From positions 15,196,001-15,260,000 of the forward strand of contig JAMJFZ010000320.1 in assembly GCA_026225945.1 (NCBI GenBank): a DNA stretch of 64,000 nucleotides. Reading direction: 5' to 3'. The notes under the pieces are model-generated. The model had not been told where the DNA came from and did no database searches. It saw only the letters and a list, made by a program, of their open reading frames with translations. The translations under genes and the position numbers were made by a program. Positions 1 to 10,724 of this stretch are shown piece after piece; within the stretch, counting starts at the first letter, position 1, and each line of letters begins with the position of its first letter. The DNA is from Cricetomys ansorgei (Eukaryota; Chordata; Mammalia; Rodentia; Nesomyidae).

Positions 1-152
1 AAGGAGACAATAGTGTATAATGTTCTAATCTTTGGAGTAGATCAGAATGTAATAGCTCTACCCAGGGCCCAAGGCAGATTCCCTTAGCGGGGGTCCATCC
101 TCAGTTTCCTCTAGGGCTATTTATCCCCTGGCTTTGTTGTCCTGCAACAATG

Positions 153-153
<1 letters not shown>

Positions 154-203
<50 letters not shown>
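154..203. repeat. (CA)25 microsatellite
   Basis: Uninterrupted CA dinucleotide run of about 50 bases. It is a perfect microsatellite and therefore likely length-polymorphic. No SINE is evident next to it. Confidence 0.97.
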
Positions 204-204
<1 letters not shown>

Positions 205-386
205 CGCTATATGCAGATATGGTTGTATTCAGCATGTATAACTGAAAATCTTAAATTTAAAATGCTCCCAAATCTGAAACTTTTTTGATCAACAATGTGA
301 CACCAGATGTAGAAATTATCATAGCACAGAACTTTTGTCTCATGCTCAAAATTATCATTTTAAAAATTGTATAGAACTCCTTTCAG

Positions 387-480
387 ATTGTCCGTATGAA
401 CCGCAAGTAAATTTTGTATATTTGAAACCGGGACAAGCAGAGGGAGATGTCCTTGAGTGTGATGGAGACTTTCACTTCAG
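387..480 (+). CDS. Candidate internal coding exon, product unknown
   Basis: A 94-base segment bounded by a splice acceptor (ctcctttcag, ending at 386) and a consensus donor (CAG then gtgagt at 481). Only one of the three frames is open: it takes two bases to finish an upstream codon, runs 30 codons from CPYEPQVNFVYLK to VLECDGDFHF, and leaves two bases (AG). The exon therefore enters in phase 1 and leaves in phase 2. Its composition (Gly-Asp-Glu rich, two Cys) looks like soluble protein rather than random AT-rich sequence. I do not recognise the protein. The polypyrimidine tract is short, so a chance pairing of splice sites remains possible. A plus-strand gene would have its upstream exons outside the window. 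Confidence 0.45.
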
Positions 481-654
481 GTGAGTTTAACTCGGGGGTC
501 TAGGGTTCTGGACAATCAGCAGCCACCGGGCCATCCCAGCTTTATGATTCTCTGTCTTGCAAACTTGGAAGACTCAATTCCACAGACAGCCGAAAGGTGG
601 GTTTCAGAAAGGCGCTCCTGCATTAGAGGAGTGGGTCCCAAGAAAGGGCTGCTC

Positions 655-860
655 CTGAGGAGCCCACTGAGTTGAGGCGCGGAGGACGGCTGATCCGTTG
701 TCTAGTCACCCCACCCACAAGGCTTTTATGTACTTCCCCACTCCGGCGACTGGGGTGTCATACACATCTTCCAAGACGTAGCGGCCAGGTCACTGTGCTC
801 CGTAAGCTGCTGCGTCAGAGGAGAAGTGATGAAGGCGGGACCCAGTGTAAGAGTCAACAT
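655..860. promoter_or_regulatory. Small CpG-rich segment, candidate promoter
   Basis: Between about 670 and 850 there are about 11 CpG dinucleotides in 180 bases of moderate GC content, close to the number expected without CpG decay, while most of the window is strongly CpG-depleted. A GGCGGG GC-box-like motif lies at 834-839. The segment runs directly into an open frame with an ATG and a good donor, which is the layout of a CpG-island promoter with a first exon. No TATA box is evident. Inference from composition only. Confidence 0.4.
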
Positions 861-966
861 GTCTAAACATCTCCACGTTCACCTTCCGTGGCCTTGGGCC
901 AGAAGAGAATTGGTGGTGGAACCTAGACATGTTGGGCTTCTGGCCAACATGGAGCAGGTTGTCCAG
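829..966 (+). CDS. Candidate first coding exon, product unknown
   Basis: An open frame without stops runs from 706 to 966 and ends at a good donor (GTCCAG then gtaaga at 967). The first in-frame ATG is at 829 and a second, with A at position -3, is at 859, predicting 46 or 36 residues before the splice. The frame contains the segments MSKHLHVHLPWPWARR and HVGLLANMEQVVQ and leaves the exon in phase 0; without splicing it stops a few codons later at TGA. It sits at the downstream edge of the CpG-rich segment, as expected for a first exon. The true transcription start is unknown. Phase-0 exit is compatible with the phase-0 frame of the microexon at 53862, but intervening exons cannot be excluded. 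The basic, Trp-containing N-terminus could suit an organelle-targeting sequence, which is speculation. Confidence 0.33.
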
Positions 967-1412
967 GTAAGAAAGCAGATCTGATCTTTCAAAGTCTCTA
1001 CCTTGAACTTGCCTGATCTTTTTTTTTTGCTTCCTGTTCCCATCATTTAAGCTTGAGTTCCGTCTCTGATGCATCTCATTACGTGTGTTCATATATTCCC
1101 AACCCCCAAATCCCTGAAATCTAGGCCCCTTCTGGCCCCAGGCATTTTGGATAAGGGGGATTTACCTACTATCGTGGCTTTCTTCCTCGTTTCCAGGAAC
1201 AGCTTCGGGTCTTTGGGTGCTAATGTACTATTTAGTCATGTTAACATGACATTAACGTGTTTATGAGATTTCAATAAGGTGTTAATGCCACGTTAAGATG
1301 ACATTTGGCTTACTCATCCCCTATTTTTAGATGTTCGGGTCATTTTCATTGCTTGACTGTCTCGAGTAGTATAGTTTAAAATGCCTTTGCACAAAATGGC
1401 TATCTTCTGGGT

Positions 1413-1704
1413 CAGTGCTTCTCTCCTAGTTCTGACCATTAGGTTCTGACCAGCCTAAGGCCACGACCCTTTAACCCAGTTCCTCATGCTGTGGTGACCC
1501 CCCAACCATAAACTCATTTTCGTGCTACCTCTTAACTGTAATTTTGCTGCTGTTATGGATCTTAATGTTAAATATATGATGTGCAGATGGTCTTAGGCAA
1601 CCCCTGTGAAAGGGTTGTTTGACACCCCCCGCTCAACCCTCGCCAATCCCTACCTTTCCCCCAACCCCGCAAAGGGGTTTCGACCCACAGGTTGAGAACC
1701 GCTG
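1413..1704 (+). mobile_element. URR1-type hAT-Charlie DNA transposon
   Basis: Non-autonomous element recognised by a degenerate left end starting CAGTGCTTCTC, a central TGATGTGCAGATGGTCTTAGG block, and a right end GTTGAGAACCGCTG. Flanks TTCTGGGT (1405-1412) and GTCTTGGT (1705-1712) match at 6 of 8 positions, fitting the 8-bp target duplication of hAT elements. The left third is more diverged than in the two other copies in this window. Confidence 0.85.
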
Positions 1705-1719
1705 GTCTTGGTTGTGCTT

Positions 1720-2230
1720 TGGAGAATTTTTTAATTAAATTACTAGGTTAAATTCTTGCAATGGTAAGCTTTTGTTTTAATGACTAGATCAGATGGTGGA
1801 ACTGTAAGCGTCCTCTTTAGATGTGCTTTCCTCTCCCGTTAAACTCTTTTTGACTTGGTAGCAGGAACAGATGATGCTTGCTGTCCTTCTGCAGCCCCGC
1901 CGTCACTGCCTCCCTGACCGTTCTTTCTGTCTCTGCACCAGCCGTCCTCTGATCAGTAATGCTTGAGGTGCATACTGCTCCAGCCAAGCTAATGCTTGCA
2001 GCCTGCAGATCGATTCTTGTTGCTCCTCAGAACACAGCAGGAGAGCTTTCTTTTGCCTGCCAGATAAAGTCCAGCAACACGGTTGGGCGCACAGAGACCT
2101 TCAGGGTGTGCTTCTGTTTCCCTTTCTAAGCTGGTCTGTGGCTGCTGCCAGGATGTTCTGGAAGCTCATCCCGAGGCGCTATTTTCAACTGGGAATGTAC
2201 GTAATGCTCCCTCAGTCTGACATGGACTCC
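1720..2230. other. No recognisable gene or repeat
   Basis: Ordinary single-copy-looking sequence. No splice-bounded open frame or recognisable transposon was seen. Confidence 0.5.
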
Positions 2231-2234
2231 TTCA

Positions 2235-2718
2235 CGCTGCCTGCCATTTTATATGTTCTTCAGGACTCAGTTTGGTGTCTCGGGCTTCCCCTCTTCCACC
2301 CTCATTGCCTGCTCCAATCCCATTCTTTCAGCATCTTCCCCATTTATCATCAAAGCCTTTGCCGGTGTCGAAGCTCTCTGTTACCTGTTCTGTGTCCTGA
2401 GAATGGAGGTTCCATTAGTTATCTGAATGAATAGTTGTTATTTTGGTTTAATGATCTATAAGCAGACAGCTTATAGATAGGTCTACTTACTGTAACTAGA
2501 GGCTACATCTATGATATCTATGATAGTTCTAGCATATCAAATAATGTGTTAAGCTTCTCTTTTTCCAATCATTTCTTATTGGGCAGCATTTGGAATTTTG
2601 TTTACTAACTAAATCCTAAACCCTAGATTGTGAGCTCTCTTGTTCATTGGTATTCCCAGTGCTTAACACTAATACCTGGTACCGAGTAAGCACCCACTAA
2701 CTGTTTGTTGAATGAATG
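2235..2718 (+). mobile_element. L2 LINE 3' fragment
   Basis: Diverged L2 tail. The most recognisable part is at 2625-2718: TAGATTGTGAGCTCTC, then a segment resembling CAGTGCTTAACACTAATACC, then GTTTGTTGAATGAATGAA, the typical L2 3' end. The upstream pyrimidine-rich part (2235-2440) fits the L2 untranslated region but is more diverged. Confidence 0.65.
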
Positions 2719-3044
2719 AAACATGGAGAGAAGGCAGTCAGCATGTGCATACTGCAGGTCGACATTGTGCTTTTCTTGACTGAGGGCCAGTGTAAATCAT
2801 GATATGTCCAGCTTGTCTCTTTAATGGCAATGCCTTAGAAATACCAACTATAGACTAGGAATCTGATTCCATGGTATAGTGGTGTGATGGTCTTTCTGTC
2901 TCACCACAAGGAGGCCAGAATCCTCAGGAAGCCAGCTTCTTCTCATTTGTCAACACCAACTGACAAATGGAGCATCAACTCTAAACCAGCATCTGTTTTG
3001 GGCGGTGGGTTGGAGATGGATATATTAGGTACTTCCTGTACTGC

Positions 3045-3345
3045 TGGAACAACGTACCTGGCACCCGACAGAAACAACTTAAGGAATAAAGGGTTGATTT
3101 TGGCTCCCACTTCCAGGTTGTAGTCCTTCCCGGAGGGAGAATGATGGAGGTGGGAGCTTAAGGCAGCTGGTCAGATTGTACTAAGAGGGTAATGAATGCT
3201 CACACGCAGAATCCTTACTACGGGTCCCGAACCCCAGCTCATGGAGTGTGCTGCCCAGGTTAAGGTGGCTTTCCACACCTCAGCTTAATCATAAGCATGC
3301 CCAGAGGCTTGTGTTCTAGGTGGTTCTTCCAAGATGATGATGCTA
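3045..3345 (-). mobile_element. MaLR-type LTR, minus orientation
   Basis: Carries landmarks of a common rodent LTR read in reverse: CTGGCACCCGACAGAAACAA, then GGTTGATTTTGGCTCCCA, then AGGCAGCTGGTCAGATTG, and finally GCCCAGAGGCTTGTGTTC. The same family recurs at 18875 and 26300. Subfamily not assigned. Confidence 0.6.
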
Positions 3346-3349
3346 ACCG

Positions 3350-4285
3350 TCAGGAGGTCTGGAGGAAAGCATTGCATCTGCATGGCCAACTAGATTTGGA
3401 AAGACGAAGTACCTTGGAGATATTGCTGTCGGGGCCCTTTTGAGGGAAGTGTGATGTTGGTATAGTGATCAAATCTCCCTTTGGTCATGATGTGTCTCCC
3501 TGGAATACACGTTACAGTTCCATTTTTAAGTATACTAGTGAAAACTTGATTTTTTTTTTTACTATATCCTACTACAAGAAACAAAAATATTTATGTATGC
3601 ATGAGTTTTTCTCTTGGATAACTAGCTTAAAAGTCTAGAAATGGACAAGAGGGCGGAGTTAGTAACTAATGGAGTAATTAATAGAGGAGATGCTGAGTTG
3701 AAAGGGGAGAAGAATGATCTTTAACTGAGTGTGGGGAATTATGGGAGACAGAGGTCATCTTAAAAGCAACAGCCCCCTGCTATGCTGTTCATTAAAAAAG
3801 GTGTTATAAATTCTCAGGCTTGGACCGTGATTAAAGCCCTGCTGTGTGGTGCTACAGTCTTAATTGAAAGTAGAGTGACTGAGCCACTTCTGTATTTATT
3901 AAAGCTATTATCAATGCGACAGTCTCCAGCGCATTCTTTCCGTGAGGCTGGAGGGAATGCAGGAAGCCTGTAGCCCAGAGCATCATTTGGTCCTCATCGC
4001 AGGCGCTGTTGGTAAGAACAGTGTCACCCAGGCTCAGTGGAGATGCTGAGGAGCTTGCACCTGAACAAGTTACACCCATGTAGCATGTGGGAGCACAGCG
4101 AAGCTGCCTGCTATAACCAGGACATAGGTGAGCCACAGGGTGAGGGGACCGTGCTTCATACAGCAGAAGTGAACTGAAAGAACAAAGGCTCGTATCTGGT
4201 GGAGAGGTCTTGTCCTTTAAGCTCCACATTCAAGGCTATTGAGAGTTTCTTGGCTCTGGAATTCAGGGGAAACTGATTAATTCTT
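3350..4285. other. No recognisable gene or repeat
   Basis: AT-rich, single-copy-looking sequence. Open frames on both strands near 3780-4230 lack recognisable domains and splice context and are taken as chance. Confidence 0.5.
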
Positions 4286-4288
4286 AAA

Positions 4289-4606
4289 TGTGTGTGGTGA
4301 TTTTAATGAGAAATGCCCCCCATAGGCTCATGTATTTGAAAGAGTCCCCAGTTGGTGGTGCTGTTCAGGGAGGTTATGGAACCTGCAGGAGGTAGAGCCT
4401 TGCTGGAGGAAGTGTGACCCTGGAGGCGTGCTATGTAGCCTTGCCGCACTTCCTGTTCTCCCACTCTGCTTCCTGTGTGGGGATAAAACTGTGATCAGCC
4501 GGCTTCCTGCTCCCTCTGCCATGCATAAGCTACAGGGAGCCTTTTTCCCTATGTCGCTAGTGTCAGGGTGTTTTTTTATCACAGCAACAGAAAAGTAACT
4601 AAAACA
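4289..4606 (+). mobile_element. MaLR-type solo LTR
   Basis: Starts near TGTGTGGTGATTTT, contains the landmarks GCCCCCCATAGGCTCATG and CCCCAGTTGGTGGTGCTG, and ends CAACAGAAAAGTAACTAAAA then CA. About 318 bases with TG...CA ends, typical of rodent MaLR LTRs. The copy at 60390 is the same family in reverse. No target duplication was evident. Confidence 0.7.
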
Positions 4607-4619
4607 GTTCCCAGCTTTC

Positions 4620-4702
4620 CATAAGTTCTGAGGTCCAACCCTGGGTCCTCAAGCTTGTGCAGTGCAGGTTTACCTACTAAGATGTCTCCCGAGTCCTCTG
4701 TT
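4620..4702 (-). mobile_element. tRNA-derived SINE fragment (B4/B2-like head), minus
   Basis: Reads, in reverse, as the tRNA-derived head of a rodent SINE: AACCCTGGGTCCTCAAGC, then AGGTTTACCTACTAAGATGT. It abuts the preceding LTR. Confidence 0.5.
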
Positions 4703-4739
4703 TTGTTTTGTTTTTGCCCCCAACACCCAACTGAAGGAG

Positions 4740-5640
4740 ACACATGTTTTGGATGAGAAGCAAACAAATCAGAATAAGATCCAGCAGCAGCAAGGTAGGA
4801 AAGGGAGGGAACGGGTCTGCTGCTATTCATTGGTTTTGGGGGTGCAGAGAAGTGTACCCACTTCCGGGGAGACCCCGAGGCTGGGAGGCATTGGTTTTAG
4901 GCTCTAGTTCTGTCTCTGTCATGGCCCTCCGAATGGAGTCTTGACCGTTCCATTTGAATACAGGATTAGGATTGTTTAGGAGATAGTGAGATTGGCTCCC
5001 CACTCAGATTCGGTGTGGATTTTCTTCAGTCTGAAGCAAACTTGGCGAAAGGAAATGAGTCTGTGGTTGACTTTGCATGGTGCCAAGTGCATTCAATTTC
5101 ATGGATTCTCCTTGTTGGTCCTCTCTGCTTTTTATATTACATTCTTTTAATAAATCACAACGAGTGGACGGCGGTCGGATTGCTTTTATTTTTTAATGAC
5201 TTTAGTTGGCAAAGTAAAAAAGGTGGAAATGTTGTTGTAATCCCTTAAACTCTTTTTGAAATTTTAACAGTAGATTAAAAAAAAAAAATCTGTCCATAAC
5301 TCTCAGACCAAATAACCTTTAGATTTTTATCCAGTCCCCACAGTTGGGGATTTTAGTCTTTTCTTCCCGCTTGTGACCGTGAGGCGAGAAATTCAAGTGT
5401 CAGTTTATGTTTGTGTCCTGGAACAAGCTATATTTTTACCGAGAAAAATCACGACACCTCCGCGTAAGCATACAGATACCTCATTTCCTTCAGCTTAAAG
5501 AAAACCTGAAGCGTTGCTCTCAATCTTTAGGCGGACACAGATGAGAGCAGAAGTAGGAAAGGGGTATCTAGTGCCATACATCATTGCCGGGGAGACGCCC
5601 TGGGTCAGTATAGCCGTCATCAGACCTCTTCTTCCTTCTG
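4740..5640. other. No recognisable gene or repeat
   Basis: Single-copy-looking sequence with a 12-base A run near 5280. No convincing exon or named transposon. Confidence 0.5.
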
Positions 5641-5651
5641 TTGGTTATTCT

Positions 5652-5736
5652 GAAATGAGGACTCACTTTGAACCCAGAGGCTGAAACGTTCCAGGCAGGT
5701 GCTCTACTACTGAGCTACGCCCCAAGCCCAGCTTTC
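5652..5736 (-). mobile_element. ID-like tRNA-derived SINE, minus
   Basis: In reverse complement it reads as an ID/tRNA-type head: GGGCTTGGGGCGTAGCTCAG, then TAGTAGAGCACCTGCC, with internal A-box and B-box-like segments (TTTGAACCCAGAGG on plus). A T-rich stretch follows on the plus strand at 5736-5760. Confidence 0.6.
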
Positions 5737-6087
5737 TTTTATTTTATTTTTTTATTTTTAAACAGCCCCCTAGAAACATAAGAGACACCACAGGCTAAGT
5801 TTAGCCCTCGGATTACAGTGATTAATAGCTGAGCATGGTCCAGGTCTCTGGAAGGTGGTTTGGGCTGAATATCTTGACGGCACAAATGCAGTTACCCAGT
5901 CTGAGCAATTCTGCTTTCAGGAATTCATCCTACAGATACGTTTACCGTTCATTTGAAATAGTAACGTCCTGAGAGCTATACTCACCTGTAGGAACTGATT
6001 GGATTGTAGATTATCCATAAACAATATGACTTAGCCTTTTAAAAGTTCCAGGCAGCTGTCTGCGTCGATACCCAGAGGTGGGAAAAC

Positions 6088-6170
6088 AGGCTGGGTTGCT
6101 GGATCAGTGGTAGAGTGCTTGCCAAGCATGTGGGAAGTCCTGGCTTTGATCCCAAGCAGTACGAGAGAGT
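6088..6170 (+). mobile_element. ID-like tRNA-derived SINE
   Basis: GGCTGGGTTGCTGGATCAGT, then GGTAGAGTGCTTGCCAAGCA, then TTTGATCCCAAGCAGTAC: a diverged ID element with recognisable A and B boxes. Confidence 0.7.
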
Positions 6171-6174
6171 GTGA

Positions 6175-8235
6175 GTATGTAGAGGTGCAAAACAGTATTT
6201 TTAGCAGAGCAGTACTTACTAGTTCTTAACGACTGGCATGCTGTGTGTGCGCGTACACCCTTACCTGCACTTGTGCCCCGTGTGTATACAGGGCATCTGG
6301 CAACGGTGAGTGTCACTGAGGGGGCTGGCTTGGGGGCTTAGGAGTGATGGGGACATTTCTTTCTACTTTATATTATTATATTATTTCGTAGCTTACGAAT
6401 CTGGTGCCACATGCATGTATCGCCTATTCAGAAATAAATTAAAATTTTTTAAAAAAAGAGCTAAAATGGGTGAAATAATGGTAACCCCCTACTACAAGAA
6501 AATTTACTCAGCTGCTTGGACAGACCTGAATCATCTTTCAACCACGGGTGAAGCTGCCCTGCCCTAAGAAATGTACGTAGTTGTTTCCCTCCGCAGGGTG
6601 TTTTGACAGGATAGTAATTCTCTGTCAGCCTTTGCTCATCTACGGTGGCAGGACACCCCCTCTCCAGGAGCTGGGGTTCAGATTTTGTTGCCGCTTCTGT
6701 TCCTTCTGATTTTCAGCATTGTGAGCGGACAGCCCTACTGCAGTCAACATACATGAACGAGTTCCATGAAGGAGCTGTGCTGCTGGTGACTGTTACTCCC
6801 TACGGCCCCAGCCTTTACTTTTCTGTGTCTTATCCATTAAACGCAGAGATGTGGAGCGTGCTCACCAGCAGCCACTCACCCCCGGGCCACGCCCCACCAT
6901 GCCTCTGTGCTCTGCAGCCGTGTTTCTATGTGAGGGATTCTCGGTGGCTCACTTACAGGTTCTTGGTCCCTATCCTGACTAGAACCTCCAGCCAATCCCC
7001 TCTGGCCACTGAGATAGTTGAAGTTTTAGGCTTGAAAACCAGCACTGCCTCTTGCGATGGGAGCAGGTGTGGGCAGGAAGGATACGAGGTCACTGGAGGG
7101 TAGACACAACTGGCTGACGATGAAGAGATAGGTGCACTGTGGTGGGTTGTGTGGGTGGCCAGTCCCCCTCCTCTCCTCTATCTGTCTTTACCCTTCAAGT
7201 CTCACCTCCCCTCCGTGGTTCAGTATTTGGTCAAAAGGATGTTTGGCCATTCCAAGTTGAGACCCCAAGAGACACTGTATGCTTCTGCCTGTCCTTTGCA
7301 TGCTCACCACTGCCCTGAGAACATCTCATAGGAAAGCTGAAATAACCCCAGATTTCCTGGCAAGGGCTTCTTAATCCATCAGCCAACCAGCTGACGCCAG
7401 ATTGGTGATCGTATCAGGTGTAAGTAATCCCAGCTACGGCTAGCACAGCTCCCTAACCGACCCCTAGACCCTTGAGCTGTAAGCATTTGCAGGTGGAAGC
7501 CGGCAAGGTTTCTGATTTCTTTTTCTGCAGCATTACTGTGAAAAATGGGATCAGGTACATACTGAGAGCTTCAGAAATGCGCAGGTAGGTGGCTCTGTGG
7601 TCAGAAGGACGGAAAATAATTTCCTTTCTTCTTTTGTATAACACCATTTGAAAACGTGGAGTGGTATTTCTGGCCAAAAGAAAAGAAAACAAAAACCAAG
7701 CAAGCAAGCAAACCTAAAACAAGATGACAGACCAGCCAGGGCCAGGTACCCGCACGGGGAGAGTATTGCACAGGTGCTGAAGTGGTACCTACAAAGGAAG
7801 AGGGAATAACCAGGCAAGGATGCATGGGGCAGCAGAAATATCAGTGGTCCTTGCATCTCAGAGGATGGCCTCCCTTCCTCTGAGCGTAAGCCGTTGGGGT
7901 TTTCCCTTTACCGTGGAGTCACACGGTGCCCTCCTGTATATGAGCTTCAGTTTCACATAGGAGATAATTCTCGTGATGTCACACTCAAGTGGAAGGACCA
8001 TCCTGTCATGGGATACAAACCTACTAAAACACATAAAAAGTTTTTCAAAAAGAAACTCTGGTAACAGAATTATTTAAGCTATTCATGTATTTTTTTTCTC
8101 CAGGAATACAAACTTTTTGTGGAAGTCTGTAAAAGACCCTCTAACAATCCTAATAAGATAACCATATATCAATCCCACTAGGTTTCTACAGACATTTGGC
8201 AATTTTTCTCTTAACTCTTAATTAACAGCAACGAA
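6175..8235. other. No recognisable gene; weak or unassigned sequence
   Basis: No feature with adequate support. A 152-codon plus frame at 6645-7103 has no recognisable domain and no splice context, so I do not call it a gene. Confidence 0.45.
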
Positions 8236-8239
8236 AAAC

Positions 8240-8458
8240 TCTTGGGCATTAGAGAGATTGCTCAGCAGTTAGGGGCATCGGCTCCTTGCAGAGGACTTGG
8301 GTTTGGTTCCCGGCACCCACACAGTGGGTCACAACTGTCTGTAACTCCATTTACAGAGGATTCAGTGATCTCTTCTGGACTCCTTGGCGCTGCTTGCACT
8401 TGGTGCCCAAATCTCCATGCGAGCAAACACTCTTACACATAAAAAGAAATAAATCTTT
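8240..8458 (+). mobile_element. B2 SINE
   Basis: Starts in a tRNA-like head (AGAGATTGCTCAGCAGTTAG), continues GGTTCCCGGCACCCACAC and TCTTCTGGACTCC, and ends in AAAAAGAAATAAATCTTTT. Full-length but diverged. It is followed immediately by a B1 in the opposite orientation. Confidence 0.9.
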
Positions 8459-8461
8459 TTT

Positions 8462-8606
8462 TTTCCTTTGGTTTTTCGACCCAAGGTTTCTCTGTTGTAC
8501 CTCTGGAACTCACTCTGTAGACCAGGCTGGTCTTGAACTCACAGAGATCCGCCTGCCTCTGCCTCCCCAGTGCTGGGATTAAAGGCCCGCGCCACCACCA
8601 CCTGTT
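8462..8606 (-). mobile_element. B1 SINE, minus
   Basis: Reverse-complement B1: TTCGACCCAAGGTTTCTC at the tail end, then GTAGACCAGGCTGGTCTTGA, then AGTGCTGGGATTAAAGGCCC and GCGCCACCACCACC at the head. Full-length, tail-to-tail with the preceding B2. Confidence 0.93.
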
Positions 8607-9084
8607 CTTAAGTACGGTGTTTTTGGAAATTCTGAGGCTCAACGATATCACAGAGGACACAGGTTCTTCGTTTCCCTGCCTTGCTGTCCTCACTGTGGGC
8701 TGGCAGCTTCAGGCTTACCTTCTGCTAATCACAGTGTGGCTGCACCAGCTCCACGCATCACGTCCTCACACACATCCCTTCACGCCACATCTAGAGTGGA
8801 GAAAAATGGGTTTCCAAAAGCTCCTCCAAAGGCTTTTCATGTCTCGCTGGCCAGAACTGTGATGAATGGCTTGTATAGAAACAAAACGGGCTCCGTTTAG
8901 CCCAGAGCCACGACTCAGAGGCACGCCTTTCCTGTGCTGAGGAGAGCCTGCTGCAACGTGAATACCTAGTGGAGTACAAAACGGACAGTTGAACAAAACT
9001 TCCCTCGAAGGCCGCAGTGATGACTGGGTCACTGTGGCCCGGCACACAGGTATGAGGGTCCAGCTCTAATCTTTACATCCTTGC

Positions 9085-9340
9085 TGGATGTGGCGGGGGT
9101 AGACCTGTGCTCCCAGCACGGGGCGGCAGAGACATGGAGATCCCTGGGGCTCGCTGGCCAGCCACCCTCATGTAATTAGTGAGCCCCAGATCCTGGTGAG
9201 AGGCTCCGTCTCAGAACACACGGTGGCTAACGTCGGAGGAGGAACAACACCTATGGTCGTCCTCTGGCCATCACACGCACATACATACAGCTGCGCATGC
9301 TCCCACCCCCCTCGTGAACACGCACACACACATGTCAAAC
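9085..9340 (+). mobile_element. B4 SINE
   Basis: B1-like part (CTGTGCTCCCAGCACGGG, GAGATCCCTGGGGCTCGCTG), then GAGAGGCTCCGTCTCAGAAC and the B4-specific tail (GAACAACACCTATGGTCGTC, CTCTGGCCATCACACGCACA). The CA-rich tail runs towards the long TG tract at 9379. Confidence 0.85.
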
Positions 9341-9378
9341 AAAAGCAATGTGCCTTAGCCAGCCTCGGCCAGCAGTGG

Positions 9379-9772
9379 CGTGTGAGTGTGTGTGCGCGCG
9401 CGTGTGTGTGTGTGTGTGTATAGGTGTGTGTGCGTGTGTGTGTATAGGTGTATGTGTGTGCGTGTGTGTGTATGTGTGTGCATGTGTGTGTGGGTGTGTG
9501 TGTGTGGGTATAGGTGTATATGTGCGCGTGTGTGTGTGCGCGCGTGTGTGTAGGTATATGTGTGTGAATGTGTGTGTGTATGTGCGTGTGTATGTGTGTG
9601 CGTGTGTGTGCATGAGTGTGTATGTGTGTGTGTGTATGTGTGTGCATGTGTGTGTGTGGGTGTATGTGTGTGCATGTGTGTGCATGAGTGTGTATGTGTG
9701 TGTGTAGGTGTGTGTGTGTGTATGTATGTGTGTGCGTGTGTGTGTGTGCATGTGTGTGTGTGTGTACATGCA
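9379..9772. repeat. Long degenerate (TG)n / (TGTA,TGCG) tract
   Basis: About 390 bases of TG dinucleotides interrupted by TA, GC, CA and GG variants, including alternating purine-pyrimidine CGCGCGCG at its start. The many His-Thr or Cys-Val frames on either strand are artefacts of this repeat, not genes. Confidence 0.97.
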
Positions 9773-9799
9773 TGCGTGCATTGGAGACTGACTTGAATA

Positions 9800-10410
9800 G
9801 GAAATTAATAGTGATGCTTGACAGCCACTCAATCATGAAGGTATTCAGAGATTTTCTGTAGTGTTTTGTGTTGCCATTTACTTTTCTTGTTTTTTTTAAG
9901 AATATTGTGTTTTCACAACCTACCATGCCTTCAATAATTTTCATGAGATATTAACCTCTCCCTTATAAATAGGCATTGTAGTTTTGCCCATGTATAGGCT
10001 AATGTGAGTGATCTGGTGAGTGTAAGTTGGGCTGAGCTAAGATTTGGTGTTGGCTAGGTCAGCTGCGTTAATTGCACCTTCATCTCATGATGAGTTTATA
10101 AGTTCACAACCCTGTCATAAACAGAGAATCATCTGTGTATGTTTTGTGTGTGTGCCAATTTTTCTGTTTCCCTGAGTTCCTGTAAAACAATAGCCAGTGA
10201 TTTAAAGCATTTTAAAGAAGAACAAACATGGGTAACAGACCTATAGGACCGCATGTGGCTCTGAGCAAACAGCCAATAACTGTATAAACGAGTAGGATCA
10301 TATCTCTGACACAACTGTCCTTAGGAGGCCAAACAGCACATCACCGGCTCTGGAGACTCTCCCCCTCTAGGTACTCACTCATCACACCATGGCAGATGGC
10401 TCCAGGGAGT
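9800..10410. other. No recognisable gene or repeat
   Basis: AT-rich single-copy-looking sequence between the TG tract and the LTR retrotransposon. Confidence 0.5.
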
Positions 10411-10411
10411 G

Positions 10412-10724
10412 TGTTGGGGAAGTTCATTCTTAGTTATGTTTGGAATTGTTGTATGCACTGTTGGGTGAGGAGCTATCCTAAGTCTAGGGCGTTCTGTATT
10501 GTCTGCAGGTGCTGGATCTCTGTGGGGGATGTTTAATTGCTAATGATCTGCACGTGCTATCAATAAAATACCTGAGGTGTTCTGAAAGAATAAAACACCT
10601 GAGCTGAGATGCCTGAGGTTCCACTGTGAGTCTGGCCCCGGCCAGGGTGGTGGTTCCCTCTGCTGAGGTCTGGCGGGGCTTCCACATGTGAGAATTCCTC
10701 CTTGTCTCTTGGTGAAACACCACA
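10412..10724 (+). repeat. 5' LTR of the retrotransposon
   Basis: Begins TGTTGGGGAAGTTCATTC and ends ACACCACA. It is highly similar to 12127-12442, including a shared CTATCCTAAGTCTAGGGCGT and GCTAATGATCTGCACGTGCT, but differs by scattered substitutions and small indels, so the insertion is not very recent. Confidence 0.88.

Noticed and set aside
5652..6170. tRNA genes
   Set aside because: A- and B-box-like sequences belong to ID-type SINEs with tails; no intact cloverleaf or anticodon arm was seen.
6645..7103. 152-codon plus frame as an exon
   Set aside because: No matching acceptor/donor pair and no recognisable protein features.
9168..9944. 258-codon minus frame, and others of 75-165 codons, rich in His-Thr or Cys-Val
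   Set aside because: They are translations of the TG/CA tract; dinucleotide repeats give long stop-free frames on both strands.
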